Source: Streptomyces ambofaciens ATCC 23877 (GTDB taxonomy: Bacteria > Actinomycetota > Actinomycetes > Streptomycetales > Streptomycetaceae). Taken from it: a DNA stretch of 64,000 nt. The notes below the pieces were generated by a model, which did not search any database, was not told where the DNA came from, and was given only the letters and a program-made list of their open reading frames with translations. Of the stretch, positions 34,996 through 44,935 are shown piece after piece. The stretch covers positions 4,885,001 to 4,949,000 of the forward strand of contig NZ_CP012382.1 of the NCBI RefSeq assembly GCF_001267885.1, written 5' to 3'. Each line of letters starts with the position of its first letter. Position 1 is the stretch's first letter. The position numbers and the translations under genes are program-made.

Positions 34996-36516
34996 ATGGC
35001 GGACAGTACGGAACTTCAGGCGCGCGAGACGATCCACGCCGGCGGACGGTGGCGGGCGGCCGTCTCGGGCGGCACCCGCGAGATCGTCGACCCCGCGGAC
35101 GGCCTGCCCTTCGCCGTGGTCGCGGAGGGTGACGAGCAGGACACCGACCTCGCCGTGGCCGCCGCCCGGCGCGCCTTCGACGAGGGGGAGTGGCCGCACA
35201 CCCCGGTCGCCGGCCGCGCCGCCCTGCTGCGCCGTGTGGCCGACCTCCTCGTGCGCGACCGCGAGAAGCTCGGCCTGCTGGAGAGCCGCGACGCGGGCAA
35301 GACCGTGGAGGAGGGGCGGGTCGACATCGACTGCGTCGCCGACGCCTTCCGCTACTTCGCGGACCTGGTCGCCGGCGAGGCCCCCGGCCGGGTCGTGGAC
35401 GCGGGCTCGCCCGACATCCACAGCGTCGTCGTGCACGAACCGGTCGGCGTCTGCGCGATGATCACGCCCTGGAACTACCCCCTGCTCCAGGCCAGCTGGA
35501 AGATCGCCCCGGCGCTCGCCGCCGGCAACACCTTCGTGATCAAGCCCAGTGAGATCACCCCGCTCACCACCGTCGCCCTGATCGACCTGCTGGTCGAGGC
35601 CGGCCTCCCCACCGGCGTCGCGAACATCGTCACCGGCCCCGGCCACACGGTCGGCGCCCGGCTCGCCGAGCACCCCGACGTCGACCTGGTCTCCTTCACC
35701 GGCGGCCTGATCAGCGGCACCAAGGTCGCCCAGGCCGCCGCCGTCACCATCAAGAAGGTCGCCCTCGAACTCGGCGGCAAGAACCCCAACGTCGTCTTCG
35801 CCGACGCCTGCGACACCGAGGAGGGCTTCGACACCGCCGTCGACCAGGCCCTCAACGCCGCCTTCATCCACAGCGGGCAGGTCTGCTCGGCGGGCGGCCG
35901 CCTGATCATCGAGGAGTCGGTCCGCGAACGCTTCGTCGCCGAACTCGCCCGCCGCGCCGAGAGGATCCGCCTCGGCCGCGGCACCGAGGAAGGCGTCGAG
36001 TGCGGCCCGCTCGTCTCCGAGCAGCAGCGCGCCAAGACCGAGAACCACGTCGCCTCCGCGCTGGCCGAGGGCGCCGAGCTGCGCTGCGGCGGCAAGCGCC
36101 CCGAGCCGTCCCCCCAGCGGCCGGAGAGCGGCTACTTCTACGAGCCGACCGTCCTCGACCGCTGCCACCGGGAGATGAAGGTCGTACGGGAGGAGGTCTT
36201 CGGACCGGTCCTCACCGTCGAGACCTTCCGCACCGAGGACGAGGCGGTGGCCCTCGCCAACGACACCGAGTACGGTCTGGCCGGTGCCGTCTGGACCGCC
36301 GACGCGGGACGGGCCCGCCGGGTCGCCGGCCGGCTGCGTCACGGCACCGTCTGGATCAACGACTTCCACCCCTACCTGCCGCAGGCCGAGTGGGGCGGCT
36401 TCGGCAAGAGCGGAGTCGGCCGCGAACTCGGCCCCGCGGGCCTCGCCGAGTACCGCGAGAGCAAGCACGTCTACCAGAACCTCGCACCCGAGCCCGTCCG
36501 CTGGTTCGCCGGCTGA
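34996..36516 (+). CDS. betB: Betaine-aldehyde-type NAD(P) aldehyde dehydrogenase
   Basis: 506 residues, ALDH superfamily. The catalytic Cys297 is in HSGQVCSAGG and the general base Glu258 in ALELGGKNP; the Asn is in ITPWNYPLLQ. Placed directly before a choline-oxidase gene and a glycine-betaine importer, it should oxidise betaine aldehyde to glycine betaine. Choline oxidase can do both steps, so it may also serve other aldehydes. ATG 34996 follows a GGAACGGAAGG stretch at a rather long distance. First gene of a five-gene operon. Confidence 0.9.
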   Translation: MADSTELQARETIHAGGRWRAAVSGGTREIVDPADGLPFAVVAEGDEQDTDLAVAAARRAFDEGEWPHTPVAGRAALLRRVADLLVRDREKLGLLESRDAGKTVEEGRVDIDCVADAFRYFADLVAGEAPGRVVDAGSPDIHSVVVHEPVGVCAMITPWNYPLLQASWKIAPALAAGNTFVIKPSEITPLTTVALIDLLVEAGLPTGVANIVTGPGHTVGARLAEHPDVDLVSFTGGLISGTKVAQAAAVTIKKVALELGGKNPNVVFADACDTEEGFDTAVDQALNAAFIHSGQVCSAGGRLIIEESVRERFVAELARRAERIRLGRGTEEGVECGPLVSEQQRAKTENHVASALAEGAELRCGGKRPEPSPQRPESGYFYEPTVLDRCHREMKVVREEVFGPVLTVETFRTEDEAVALANDTEYGLAGAVWTADAGRARRVAGRLRHGTVWINDFHPYLPQAEWGGFGKSGVGRELGPAGLAEYRESKHVYQNLAPEPVRWFAG

Positions 36517-36577
36517 CCGGACCCGCCCGGCCGCACCACGTCCCCGCACCATCCGCTCGCCCCACTGGAGTACCTCC

Positions 36578-38110
36578 ATGCCAGAGACCACCCACGTCTA
36601 CGACTACGTCGTCATCGGCGGCGGCACGGCGGGATCGGTGATCGCCTCCCGCCTCACCGAGAACCCGGACGTCACCGTCGCCGTCATCGAGGGCGGCCCC
36701 AGCGACGTCGGCCGCGACGACGTGCTGACCCTGCGCCGCTGGATGGGGCTGCTCGGGGGCGAGCTGGACTACGACTACCCCACCACCGAACAGCCACGCG
36801 GCAACTCGCACATCCGGCACAGCCGGGCCCGGGTGCTCGGCGGCTGCTCCTCCCACAACACCCTCATCGCCTTCAAGCCGCTGCCGTCCGACTGGGACGA
36901 GTGGGAGGCCGCGGGCGCCGAGGGCTGGGGCGCGGTGCCGATGGAGGCGTACTACGCGCGGCTGAAGAACAACATCGTCCCGGTCGACGAGAAGGACCGC
37001 AACGCCATCGCCCGCGACTTCGTGGACGCGGCGCAGAAGGCGCTGGAGGTCCCCAGGATCGAGGGCTTCAACAAGAAGCCGTTCACCGAGGGCGTCGGCT
37101 TCTTCGACCTCGCCTACCACCCCGAGAACAACAAGCGGTCGTCGGCCTCGGTGGCGTACCTGCACCCGGTGATGGACGAGCGTCACAACCTCACCCTCAT
37201 GCTGGAGACCTGGGCGTACCGGCTGGAGCTGGACGGCACCCGCGCCGAAGGCGTCCACGTCCGCACCAAGGACGGCGAGGAGCTCCTCGTCCGGGCCCGC
37301 AACGAGGTCGTGCTGTGCGCCGGCGCCGTCGACTCGCCGCGCCTGCTGCTGCACTCCGGCATCGGCCCGAAGGCCGACCTGGAGGCGCTCGGCATACCCG
37401 TGGCGCTCGACCTGCCCGGCGTCGGCGAGAACCTGCTCGACCACCCCGAGTCGGTGATCGTGTGGGAGACCCACGGCCCCATCCCGGAGAACTCCGCGAT
37501 GGACTCCGACGCCGGCCTGTTCGTGCGCCGCGACCCCGAACACGCGGGCCCCGACCTGATGTTCCACTTCTACCAGATCCCGTTCACGGACAACCCGGAG
37601 CGCCTCGGCTACGAACGCCCCGCGCACGGCGTCTCCATGACCCCGAACATCCCGAAGCCCAAGAGCCGCGGCCGCCTGTACCTCACCAGCGCCGACCCCG
37701 AGGTCAAGCCGGCCCTGGACTTCCGTTACTTCACCGACGAGGACGACCACGACGGCCGCACCCTCGTCGACGGCATCCGCATCGCCCGTGAGGTCGCCAG
37801 GTCCGAGCCGCTGGCCGGCTGGCTCAAGCGCGAGGTCTGCCCCGGCCCGGACGTCACCGGCGACGAGGAGCTGAGCGAGTACGCCCGCAAGGTCGCCCAC
37901 ACCGTCTACCACCCGGCGGGCACCTGCCGGATGGGCGCCGCCACCGACGAGCTGGCCGTCGTCGACCCCGAGCTGCGCGTGCGCGGCCTGACGGGCCTGC
38001 GCGTCGCCGACGCCTCCGTCTTCCCGACCATGCCCGCCGTGAACCCCATGATCGGCGTGCTCATGGTCGGGGAGCGCGCCGTCGAGCTGATCGGTGGTGA
38101 CAACCGATGA
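36578..38110 (+). CDS. Choline oxidase-like GMC flavoprotein
   Basis: A 510-residue GMC oxidoreductase. The FAD-binding motif [15 protein letters not shown] is at ~11-25. GGCSSHN contains His93, which aligns with the His that covalently holds FAD in Arthrobacter choline oxidase. The active-site His445 ([11 protein letters not shown]) and Asn489 (AVNPMIG) are present. This fits oxidation of choline through betaine aldehyde to glycine betaine using oxygen, more closely than E. coli-type BetA. ATG 36578 has GGAG about eight bases upstream. It overlaps the ATPase gene by four bases. Confidence 0.88.
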   Translation: MPETTHVYDYVVIGGGTAGSVIASRLTENPDVTVAVIEGGPSDVGRDDVLTLRRWMGLLGGELDYDYPTTEQPRGNSHIRHSRARVLGGCSSHNTLIAFKPLPSDWDEWEAAGAEGWGAVPMEAYYARLKNNIVPVDEKDRNAIARDFVDAAQKALEVPRIEGFNKKPFTEGVGFFDLAYHPENNKRSSASVAYLHPVMDERHNLTLMLETWAYRLELDGTRAEGVHVRTKDGEELLVRARNEVVLCAGAVDSPRLLLHSGIGPKADLEALGIPVALDLPGVGENLLDHPESVIVWETHGPIPENSAMDSDAGLFVRRDPEHAGPDLMFHFYQIPFTDNPERLGYERPAHGVSMTPNIPKPKSRGRLYLTSADPEVKPALDFRYFTDEDDHDGRTLVDGIRIAREVARSEPLAGWLKREVCPGPDVTGDEELSEYARKVAHTVYHPAGTCRMGAATDELAVVDPELRVRGLTGLRVADASVFPTMPAVNPMIGVLMVGERAVELIGGDNR

Positions 38111-39234
38111 CCACGACCGTCAACGACACCGCCGCCGAGCGTCCCCCGGTCTTCGCCGTCGACGGCCTGTGGAAGGTCTTCGGCCCCAAGGCCGCCCGCG
38201 TCCCCGCCGACCCGGAGCTCGCCGCCCTGAGCCCGGCCGAGCTGCGTTCCCGCACCGGCTGCACGGCCGCCGTGGCGGACGTCTCCTTCGACGTGCGCAA
38301 GGGCGAGGTCTTCGTCGTCATGGGCCTGTCCGGCTCCGGCAAGTCCACGCTCGTGCGCTGTCTGACCCGGCTGATCGAGCCGACCGCCGGCGGCATCGCC
38401 ATCGACGGCGAGGACGTCCGCGCCATGGACCGGTCCCGGCTGCGCGAACTGCGCCGGCACCGCGCCGCGATGGTCTTCCAGCACTTCGGCCTGCTCCCGC
38501 ACCGCACCGTCCTCGACAACGTGGCCTACGGCCTGGAGGTCCAGGGCATGGGCCGCGCCGAGCGCCGCGAACGCGCCGCCGCCGTCGTCGCCAAGGTCGG
38601 CCTGGAGGGCCTGGAGCACCGCCGCCCCGGCCAGCTCTCCGGCGGTCAGCGCCAGCGCGTCGGACTGGCCCGCGCCCTCGCCGTCGACCCCGAGGTGCTG
38701 CTCTTCGACGAGCCGTTCAGCGCGCTCGACCCGTTGATCCGGCGGGACATGCAGGAGGAGGTCGTCCGGCTGCACCGCGAGGAGGGCCGCACGATGGTCT
38801 TCATCACGCACGACCTCCAGGAAGCGCTCAAGCTGGGCGACCGCATCGCCCTGATGCGCGACGGCCGCGTCGTGCAGCTCGGCACCCCCGAGGAGATCGT
38901 CGGCTCACCCGCCGACGACTACGTCCGCGCGTTCGTCCGCGACGTCCCGCGCGAGCAGGTGCTCACCGTCCGGACGGCCATGCGCCCCGCCGCCTCCGCC
39001 GACGAGGCCGGCAGCGGTCCGGCGCTGCGGCCCGACGCCACCGTGTCGGAGGCCATCGAGGCCGTCGCCCGGGCCGGCTCCCCGGCCCGCGTGATGGACG
39101 CAGGACGCTGCCTCGGCGTGGTCGACGCGGACGCGCTGCTCGGCGTCGTGGCCGGCACGGACCAGCCCGGGGAGGCTGATGCCCCGGGCCCGGAACTCGC
39201 CGAGGAGGCGGATCAGCGCAAGGAGGCGGTCTGA
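38107..39234 (+). CDS. Glycine betaine/proline ABC importer ATPase (ProV/OpuAA type)
   Basis: A 375-residue ATPase: Walker [10 protein letters not shown] at ~74-82, signature LSGGQRQR at ~177, Walker B VLLFDEP at ~197-203 and an H-loop in [12 protein letters not shown] ~30-residue insert ([20 protein letters not shown]) precedes the core. The C-terminal region has a single CBS-like unit ([20 protein letters not shown]) rather than the usual pair, so osmosensing by CBS domains may differ. Translationally coupled on both sides. Confidence 0.93.
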   Translation: MTTTVNDTAAERPPVFAVDGLWKVFGPKAARVPADPELAALSPAELRSRTGCTAAVADVSFDVRKGEVFVVMGLSGSGKSTLVRCLTRLIEPTAGGIAIDGEDVRAMDRSRLRELRRHRAAMVFQHFGLLPHRTVLDNVAYGLEVQGMGRAERRERAAAVVAKVGLEGLEHRRPGQLSGGQRQRVGLARALAVDPEVLLFDEPFSALDPLIRRDMQEEVVRLHREEGRTMVFITHDLQEALKLGDRIALMRDGRVVQLGTPEEIVGSPADDYVRAFVRDVPREQVLTVRTAMRPAASADEAGSGPALRPDATVSEAIEAVARAGSPARVMDAGRCLGVVDADALLGVVAGTDQPGEADAPGPELAEEADQRKEAV

Positions 39235-41177
39235 TGGCCACGGTCACCGCCCCCGCCGCCCGCCCCGCGCGCCCCGGCGTCCTGCGCCGGCCGGCCGCCC
39301 GCAAGCTGCTGGTCCTCGCGGTCGCCGCCGCCGTCCTCGTCCCCCTGGCCGTCTCCCGGTGGGGCGGCGCGACCTGGCCGGACGCCCTCACCGTCGACGT
39401 GTCCGGACCGCTCGGCAGGGCCAGCGACTGGATCATCGACAACCGCGACAGCCACCCGCTGTTCCTCTACTTCTTCGGCCACGTCAGCAACGTCGTCGTC
39501 CTCGCCGTACGCGCCGTGTACCTCGCCCTCCTCGCCGTCGGCTGGGCCGGGGTCACCGCGATCGGCGCCCTGGTCGCCTGGCGCGCGGCCGGCGTGCGGC
39601 TGGCGCTAAGCACGGCCGCCGCGTTCCTGGCCTGCGGCCTGCTCGGCATGTGGGTGCCGACCATGCAGACCCTGGCCCTGATGGTCGTCGCCGTCCTCGC
39701 GTCGGTCGCCGTGGGGGCCCTGCTGGGACTCGCCGCCGGCCTCTCCGACCGCATGGACCGCGTACTGCGCCCGGTGCTCGACACCATGCAGGTGCTGCCC
39801 GCCTTCGCCTACCTCCTGCCCGTCGTCCTGGTCTTCGGCATCGGCGTACCCGCCGCCGTCCTGGCCACCGTCGTCTACGCCGCCCCGCCCATGGCCCGGC
39901 TCACCTCGCTCGGCCTGCGCGGTGCCGACAAGGAGGTCCTCGAAGCCGTCGAGTCCCTCGGCACCACCGCCCGCCAGCGGCTGCTGACCGCCCGCATCCC
40001 GCTGGCCCGCAAGGAGCTCCTCCTCGGCGTCAACCAGACGATCATGATGGCGCTGTCCATGGCCGTCATCGCCTCCGTCATCGGCGCCGGCGGCCTCGGC
40101 GACCGCGTCTACCAGGCGCTGGCCTCGGTCGACGTCGGCGCGGCCCTCGCGGCCGGCATCCCGATCGTGCTGCTCGCCGTCGTCCTCGACCGGGTGACCG
40201 GCGCGGCGGGGGAGCGGCTCGGGGAGTCCGAGACCTCCCCGCTGACCTGGCTGTACCTCCTCGTCGCCGCCGCGGCCGTCGCGGTCGCCGGACGGCTCGC
40301 CGGGTTCCTGGACTGGCCCGAGGCCTGGGAGGCGGACATCGCCGAGCCCGTCAACCGGGCCGTCGACTGGATGACCGCCCACCTGTACTCCGGCGTCCCC
40401 GTCGTCGGTGGCACCGCCGACTGGGCCGCGCACTTCACCAGCTGGGTCCTCAACCCGCTCCGGGACGGCCTCCAGTGGCTGCCCTGGTGGTCCGTCCTCC
40501 TGGCCGTCGCCGCCCTGGCCTGGCTGATCGGCACCTGGCGCACCGCGCTCACCGCCGTCCTCGCCATGGCCGCGATCGGCGTGCTCGGCGTGTGGAACCC
40601 GTCCCTGGACACGCTCTCCCAGGTGCTGGCGGCCGTCGCCGTGACCCTGGTCATCGGCTTCGCCACCGGCATCGCCGCCGCCCGCAGCGACCGCTTCGAA
40701 CGGCTGCTGCGGCCCGTGCTGGACGTCTTCCAGACCATGCCGCAGTTCGTCTACCTGATCCCGGTCGTCGCCCTCTTCGGCGTCGGACGCGCGCCCGCCG
40801 TGGCCGCCGCGGTCGTCTACGCCCTGCCGGCCGTCGTCCGCATCACCGCCCAGGGACTGCGCCAGGTCGACCCGGCGGCCCTGGAGTCGGCCCGTTCGCT
40901 CGGCGCCACCAGCGGACAGCAACTGCGCCAGGTGCAGCTCCCGCTGGCCCGCCGGTCGCTGCTGCTCGCCGTCAACCAGGGCGTCGTCCTGGTCCTGGCC
41001 GTCGTCATCATCGGCGGCCTGGTCGGCGGTGGGGCGCTCGGCTACCAGGTCGTCTTCGGCCTGGCCCAGGGCGACCTGGCGACCGGCCTGGTGGCCGGCG
41101 CGGCGATCGTCTGCCTCGGCCTCATGCTCGACCGGGTCACCCAGCCGTCCGAACGACGTACGAAGAAGGGAGCCTGA
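39234..41177 (+). CDS. Glycine betaine ABC permease, two fused ProW-like domains
   Basis: 647 residues, about twice the size of a ProW/OpuAB permease. There are two internally homologous transport domains. Each has an EAA-type cytoplasmic loop: LEAVESLGTTARQRLLTARI (~240) and ALESARSLGATSGQQLRQVQ (~550). The first domain is preceded by extra transmembrane segments. One chain probably supplies the whole membrane channel that normally needs a dimer. ATG 39234 overlaps the ATPase stop and has AAGGAGG upstream. Confidence 0.92.
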   Translation: MATVTAPAARPARPGVLRRPAARKLLVLAVAAAVLVPLAVSRWGGATWPDALTVDVSGPLGRASDWIIDNRDSHPLFLYFFGHVSNVVVLAVRAVYLALLAVGWAGVTAIGALVAWRAAGVRLALSTAAAFLACGLLGMWVPTMQTLALMVVAVLASVAVGALLGLAAGLSDRMDRVLRPVLDTMQVLPAFAYLLPVVLVFGIGVPAAVLATVVYAAPPMARLTSLGLRGADKEVLEAVESLGTTARQRLLTARIPLARKELLLGVNQTIMMALSMAVIASVIGAGGLGDRVYQALASVDVGAALAAGIPIVLLAVVLDRVTGAAGERLGESETSPLTWLYLLVAAAAVAVAGRLAGFLDWPEAWEADIAEPVNRAVDWMTAHLYSGVPVVGGTADWAAHFTSWVLNPLRDGLQWLPWWSVLLAVAALAWLIGTWRTALTAVLAMAAIGVLGVWNPSLDTLSQVLAAVAVTLVIGFATGIAAARSDRFERLLRPVLDVFQTMPQFVYLIPVVALFGVGRAPAVAAAVVYALPAVVRITAQGLRQVDPAALESARSLGATSGQQLRQVQLPLARRSLLLAVNQGVVLVLAVVIIGGLVGGGALGYQVVFGLAQGDLATGLVAGAAIVCLGLMLDRVTQPSERRTKKGA

Positions 41178-41178
41178 G

Positions 41179-42129
41179 ATGTCGCGCAAGCGGATCACGG
41201 CCGCCGTCGCCGTGCTGGTCCTGGCCACCGGCTGCGGCGCCGCCGACATGACCGAGCAGGCGTCCCCGTTCGCGAACGCCCAGGGCGCCAGGACCGTCAC
41301 CCTGTCCGTGCAGTCCTGGGTCGGCGCCCAGGCCAACGTGGCCGTCGCCCAGTACCTGCTGGAGCACGAGCTCGGCTACCGCGTCGACACCGTCCAGGTC
41401 GACGAGGTCCCCGCCTGGGACGCGCTCAGCCAGGGCCGGGTCGACGCCATCCTGGAGGACTGGGGCCACCCCGAGCAGGAGCAGCGCTACGTCCGGGACA
41501 AGGGGACCATCACCGCCGGCGGCGACCTCGGCGTCACCGGGCACATCGGCTGGTTCGTCCCGACGTACTTCGCGAAGAAGCACCCGGACGTCACGGACTG
41601 GAAGAACCTGAACAAGTACGCCGAACTGCTGCGCACCGCGGAGAGCGGCGGCAAGGGCCAGCTGATGGACGGCTCCCCGTCCTACGTCACCAACGACAAG
41701 GCCCTGGTGGACAACCTGAACCTGGACTACCAGGTCGTCTTCGCCGGCTCCGAGGCCGCCCAGATCACCCAGATCGAGCAGTTCGCCAAGGAGAAGAAGC
41801 CCTTCCTGACCTACTGGTACACCCCCCAGTGGCTGTTCGAGAAGGTGCCGATGACGGAGGTGAAGCTGCCGCCGTACAAGGAGGGTTGCGACGCCGACCC
41901 GGCGAAGGTCGACTGCGCCTACCCGGTCACCCCGCTGCAGAAGTACCTCAACGCCGGCTTCGCCGAGGACGGCGGCGAGGCGGCGGAGTTCCTGAAGAGG
42001 TTCAGGTGGACGACCGAGGACCAGAACGAGGTGTCCCTCATGATCGCCGAGCAGAAGATGCGGCCCGACGAGGCGGCGAAGAAGTGGGTGGGCAGCCACG
42101 AGTCCGTCTGGAGGAAGTGGCTGCCCTGA
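41179..42129 (+). CDS. Glycine betaine-binding lipoprotein (OpuAC/ProX type)
   Basis: A 316-residue substrate-binding protein. The signal peptide ends in a lipobox-like LVLATGC, so it is membrane-tethered. The OpuAC-type domain has the Trp residues expected for a quaternary-ammonium aromatic cage (SVQSWVGAQANV, LEDWGHPEQ, GHIGWFVPTYF, TYWYTPQWLF). Two bases separate it from the permease gene. Last gene of the operon; its stop is only three bases from the stop of the convergent gene. Confidence 0.93.
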   Translation: MSRKRITAAVAVLVLATGCGAADMTEQASPFANAQGARTVTLSVQSWVGAQANVAVAQYLLEHELGYRVDTVQVDEVPAWDALSQGRVDAILEDWGHPEQEQRYVRDKGTITAGGDLGVTGHIGWFVPTYFAKKHPDVTDWKNLNKYAELLRTAESGGKGQLMDGSPSYVTNDKALVDNLNLDYQVVFAGSEAAQITQIEQFAKEKKPFLTYWYTPQWLFEKVPMTEVKLPPYKEGCDADPAKVDCAYPVTPLQKYLNAGFAEDGGEAAEFLKRFRWTTEDQNEVSLMIAEQKMRPDEAAKKWVGSHESVWRKWLP

Positions 42130-42132
42130 CGC

Positions 42133-42876
42133 TCAGTCCACCAGGTCCGCCGCGATCTCCCGCAGCGCGCCCTGCGCGCGCCGCTGGAGGCCGGGCCCGA
42201 ACGTGACCCGGGTGGCCCCGAGTCCGCCGAGCTGCGCGGGCGAGGGGCCCTCCCCGGGCAGCGCGTGCACGTTCACCGGCCCCTGGATCCCGGACCGCAG
42301 CACCGGCAGTACCCCGACGGGGGCGTCGATCGGATAGACGCAGTCGGCGCCCGCCGCGACGTACAGCGCGGCCCGCCCGATCGCCGCGTCCGGATCGTCG
42401 ACGCCCCGGACGAACGTGTCGATCCGGGCGTTGAGGAAGAGCCGGTCCCCGGCCGCCGCCCGTACCTCGCCCAGCCACTCCGCGTGCTCGCGCGGGTCCT
42501 TGAGCACCCCGTCCGCGGAGTCCTCCAGGTTGCAGCCCACCGCCCCCGCCTCCAGCAGCCGTTCCACCAGCTCCTCGGGAGCCAGCCCGTACCCGTCCTC
42601 GACGTCCGCCGACACGGGCACGTCCACGGCCCGCGCGATCCGCGCGACGGCCGCGAACATCTCCTCGGCCGGGGTCGCCCCGTCCGCGTACCCCAGGGAC
42701 GCGGCCACGCCCGCGCTGGGCGTGGCGAGCGCCGGGAACCCCGCGTCCGCGAAGACCCGGGCGCTCGCCGCGTCCCACGGGCCGGGCAGGACGAGGGGGT
42801 CGCCCGGTACCCGGCCGTGGTGCAGGGCCCGGAAACGGTCCGCCCCGCTCTTCGTGTCCGTCGTAGGGCCCGTCAC
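42133..42876 (-). CDS. Isocitrate lyase/PEP mutase-family protein
   Basis: A 247-residue TIM-barrel protein of the ICL/PEP-mutase superfamily. Metal-binding and active-site elements are ADVEDGYGLAPEE and NLEDSADG; NARIDTF is also conserved. The ICL catalytic KKCGH-type Cys loop is absent, so it is not isocitrate lyase; it may be an oxaloacetate hydrolase- or carboxyphosphonoenolpyruvate-mutase-like lyase. The GTG at 42876 overlaps the upstream AhpD-like stop by four bases (GTGA), forming a two-gene operon. Confidence 0.85.
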   Translation of the reverse strand: MTGPTTDTKSGADRFRALHHGRVPGDPLVLPGPWDAASARVFADAGFPALATPSAGVAASLGYADGATPAEEMFAAVARIARAVDVPVSADVEDGYGLAPEELVERLLEAGAVGCNLEDSADGVLKDPREHAEWLGEVRAAAGDRLFLNARIDTFVRGVDDPDAAIGRAALYVAAGADCVYPIDAPVGVLPVLRSGIQGPVNVHALPGEGPSPAQLGGLGATRVTFGPGLQRRAQGALREIAADLVD

Positions 42877-43400
42877 CCGTGCTGGCCCGGCGTGTAGTGC
42901 CCCGGCGTCAGCCGGCAGGTCACGCCGAACCTGTTCCAGGCGTTGATCACCGTGATCGCGGCGATCAGGTGGGCCATCTCCGTCTCGTCGAAGAACTTCG
43001 CGGCCCTCTCGTACACCTCGTCCGGCACGAAGCCGTCCGTCAGCACGGTGACCGCCTCGGTCAGCTCGATCGCGGCGAGCTCCCGCTCCGTGTAGAAGTG
43101 CCGCGACTCCTCCCAGGCGGCGAGCTGCACGATCCGCTCCACGCTCTCACCGGCCGCCAGGGCGTCCTTGGCGTGCATGTCGAGGCAGAACGCGCAGTGG
43201 TTGAGCTGGGAGGCGCGGATCTTCACCAGTTCCTTGAGCTTGGGGTCCAGCCCCTGGCCCGCGGCCTTCTCCAGCCCCAGCATCGCCTTCCAGACCTCGG
43301 GGGCGTGCTTGGCCCACTCCAGCCGGGGGGCCTGCTCGGCGGCGAAGGAGTCGGGGGCGGCGGTGGCCGTGTCCGTCGGGTTCGTCGTGTTCGTCGTCAT
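42873..43400 (-). CDS. Carboxymuconolactone decarboxylase/AhpD-family protein
   Basis: A 175-residue all-helical AhpD-like protein with the redox motif in LNHCAFCLDMHAKDA (CxxC followed by His). Family members act as thiol peroxidases or decarboxylases; the CxxC-x3-H arrangement favours peroxidase-like chemistry. Start ATG 43400. It is divergent from a MocR regulator only 46 bp away, which probably controls it. Confidence 0.9.
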   Translation of the reverse strand: MTTNTTNPTDTATAAPDSFAAEQAPRLEWAKHAPEVWKAMLGLEKAAGQGLDPKLKELVKIRASQLNHCAFCLDMHAKDALAAGESVERIVQLAAWEESRHFYTERELAAIELTEAVTVLTDGFVPDEVYERAAKFFDETEMAHLIAAITVINAWNRFGVTCRLTPGHYTPGQHG

Positions 43401-43432
43401 GCCTCGAGACTAGAAGCGAGGCAGCCCAGGAG

Positions 43433-43446
43433 TATGGTCCATTCCC
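43433..43446 (+). promoter_or_regulatory. Likely leaderless promoter and ATGG-T-CCAT element of the MocR gene
   Basis: TATGGT at 43433-43438 lies nine bases before the ATG at 43447, so a transcript would begin almost on the start codon. ATGG-T-CCAT (43434-43442) overlaps this -10 box and could be an autoregulatory site. The whole AhpD/MocR gap is 46 bp. Confidence 0.4.
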
Positions 43447-44856
43447 ATGGGGAAACCGTGGGCCACTTTCGGCGTCGACCTGCACCTGGACCGCTCCGGA
43501 AGACCCGGGCTGCGCCGCGGCCTCACCGACGCCCTGCGCGAGGCCGTCCGCGGCGGCCGGCTGGCTCCCGGCACCCGGCTGCCCTCCTCCCGCTCGCTCG
43601 CCGGCGACCTGGGCGTGGCACGCAACACCGTGGCCGAGGTCTACGCCGACCTGGTCGCCGAGGGCTGGCTCACCGCCCGCCAGGGTTCCGGCACCCGGGT
43701 CGCCGAGCGGACCCCCGCCACGCCCGGCCGCCGCCGCCCCGCCCCGTCCCGCCCGGCACCGCACCGGCGGGAGCCGGCACCGCCCGCCTACGACCTCGTC
43801 CCCGGCACCCCCGAACTCGCCTCCTTCCCCCGCACCCGGTGGTTGCGGGCGGCCCGCCGCGCCCTGACCGCCGCCCCCGACCGGGCCCTCGGCTACGGCG
43901 ACCCCCGCGGCCACGTCGAACTGCGCACCGCGCTCGCCGGTTACCTCTCCCGCGCCCGGGGCGTGCACGCCGACCCCGACCGGATCGTCGTCTGCTCCGG
44001 CTTCCTCGGCGGGCTCGGTGTCCTCACCGACCTGCTGCACCGCCGGGGAGCGCGCTCCCTCGCGGTCGAGTCCTACGGCCTGCCCCACCACCGCCGGCTG
44101 ATCCGGCGCACGGGCCTCGACATGCCACCGCTGCCCTTCGACGACCGCGGCACCCGCCTCCCGGACGACCCGATCGCCGCCCAGGCCGTCCTGCTGACGC
44201 CCTCCCACCAGTTCCCGCTGGGCCTGCCGCTGCTCCCGGAGCGGCGGACGGCACTGATCGACTGGGCCCGCGGCACCGGCGGCCTGGTCCTGGAGGACGA
44301 CTACGACGGCGAGCTCCGCTACGACCGCCAGCCCGTCGGAGCCCTCCAGGGCCTGGACCCCGACCGCGTCGTCTACCTGGGCACCGCCAGCAAGTCCCTG
44401 GCCCCCGCCCTGCGCCTGGGCTGGCTGGTGCTGCCCGGGTCGCTCGTCGAGGAGGCCATGGACGCCATGGCCGGCCGCATCCCGGGCGTCCTCGACCAGC
44501 TGACCCTCGCGGAGTTCATCGGCTCCGGGGACTACGACCGGCACGTGCGGGCCGCCCGGCTGCGCTACCGGCGCCGCCGCGACGCCCTGGTCGCCGCCCT
44601 CGCCGAGCGCGCCCCCGAGGTGCGCGTCACCGGCATCGCCGCCGGAATGCACGCCGTCCTCCGGCTGCCGCCGGGTACCGAGCAGCAGTTCGTCCGGGCC
44701 GCCGCCTGGCACGGGCTCGCGGTCCAGGGCATGTCCATGTTCCGGCACCCCGAGGCGGCCGTCCCCCCGTTGGACGCCCTCGTGGTCGGCTACGGCACCC
44801 CGCCCGACCACGCCTGGACGGGGGCTCTGGACGCGCTGTGCCGGGCGCTGTCGTAG
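43447..44856 (+). CDS. MocR/PdxR-type GntR regulator with an aminotransferase domain
   Basis: A 469-residue protein: an N-terminal GntR winged helix (~12-80, LPSSRSLAGDLGVARNTVAEVYADL), a linker, and a fold-type I aminotransferase-like domain (~110-460). The PLP Lys316 lies in GTASKSLAPALRLGW and the Asp in VLEDDYDGELRYDR. Such proteins sense PLP or amine metabolites. Genome position suggests control of the divergent AhpD-like/PEP-mutase operon. No ribosome site is seen at ATG 43447; see the leaderless promoter. Confidence 0.92.
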   Translation: MGKPWATFGVDLHLDRSGRPGLRRGLTDALREAVRGGRLAPGTRLPSSRSLAGDLGVARNTVAEVYADLVAEGWLTARQGSGTRVAERTPATPGRRRPAPSRPAPHRREPAPPAYDLVPGTPELASFPRTRWLRAARRALTAAPDRALGYGDPRGHVELRTALAGYLSRARGVHADPDRIVVCSGFLGGLGVLTDLLHRRGARSLAVESYGLPHHRRLIRRTGLDMPPLPFDDRGTRLPDDPIAAQAVLLTPSHQFPLGLPLLPERRTALIDWARGTGGLVLEDDYDGELRYDRQPVGALQGLDPDRVVYLGTASKSLAPALRLGWLVLPGSLVEEAMDAMAGRIPGVLDQLTLAEFIGSGDYDRHVRAARLRYRRRRDALVAALAERAPEVRVTGIAAGMHAVLRLPPGTEQQFVRAAAWHGLAVQGMSMFRHPEAAVPPLDALVVGYGTPPDHAWTGALDALCRALS

Positions 44857-44935
44857 AGTCCCCGGCGGGCGGCGGCCGTGCACGCGGCCGGCCCGACGGT
44901 GGTACCTGGACGCGGAGCACGGGGGAGAGACGGAC

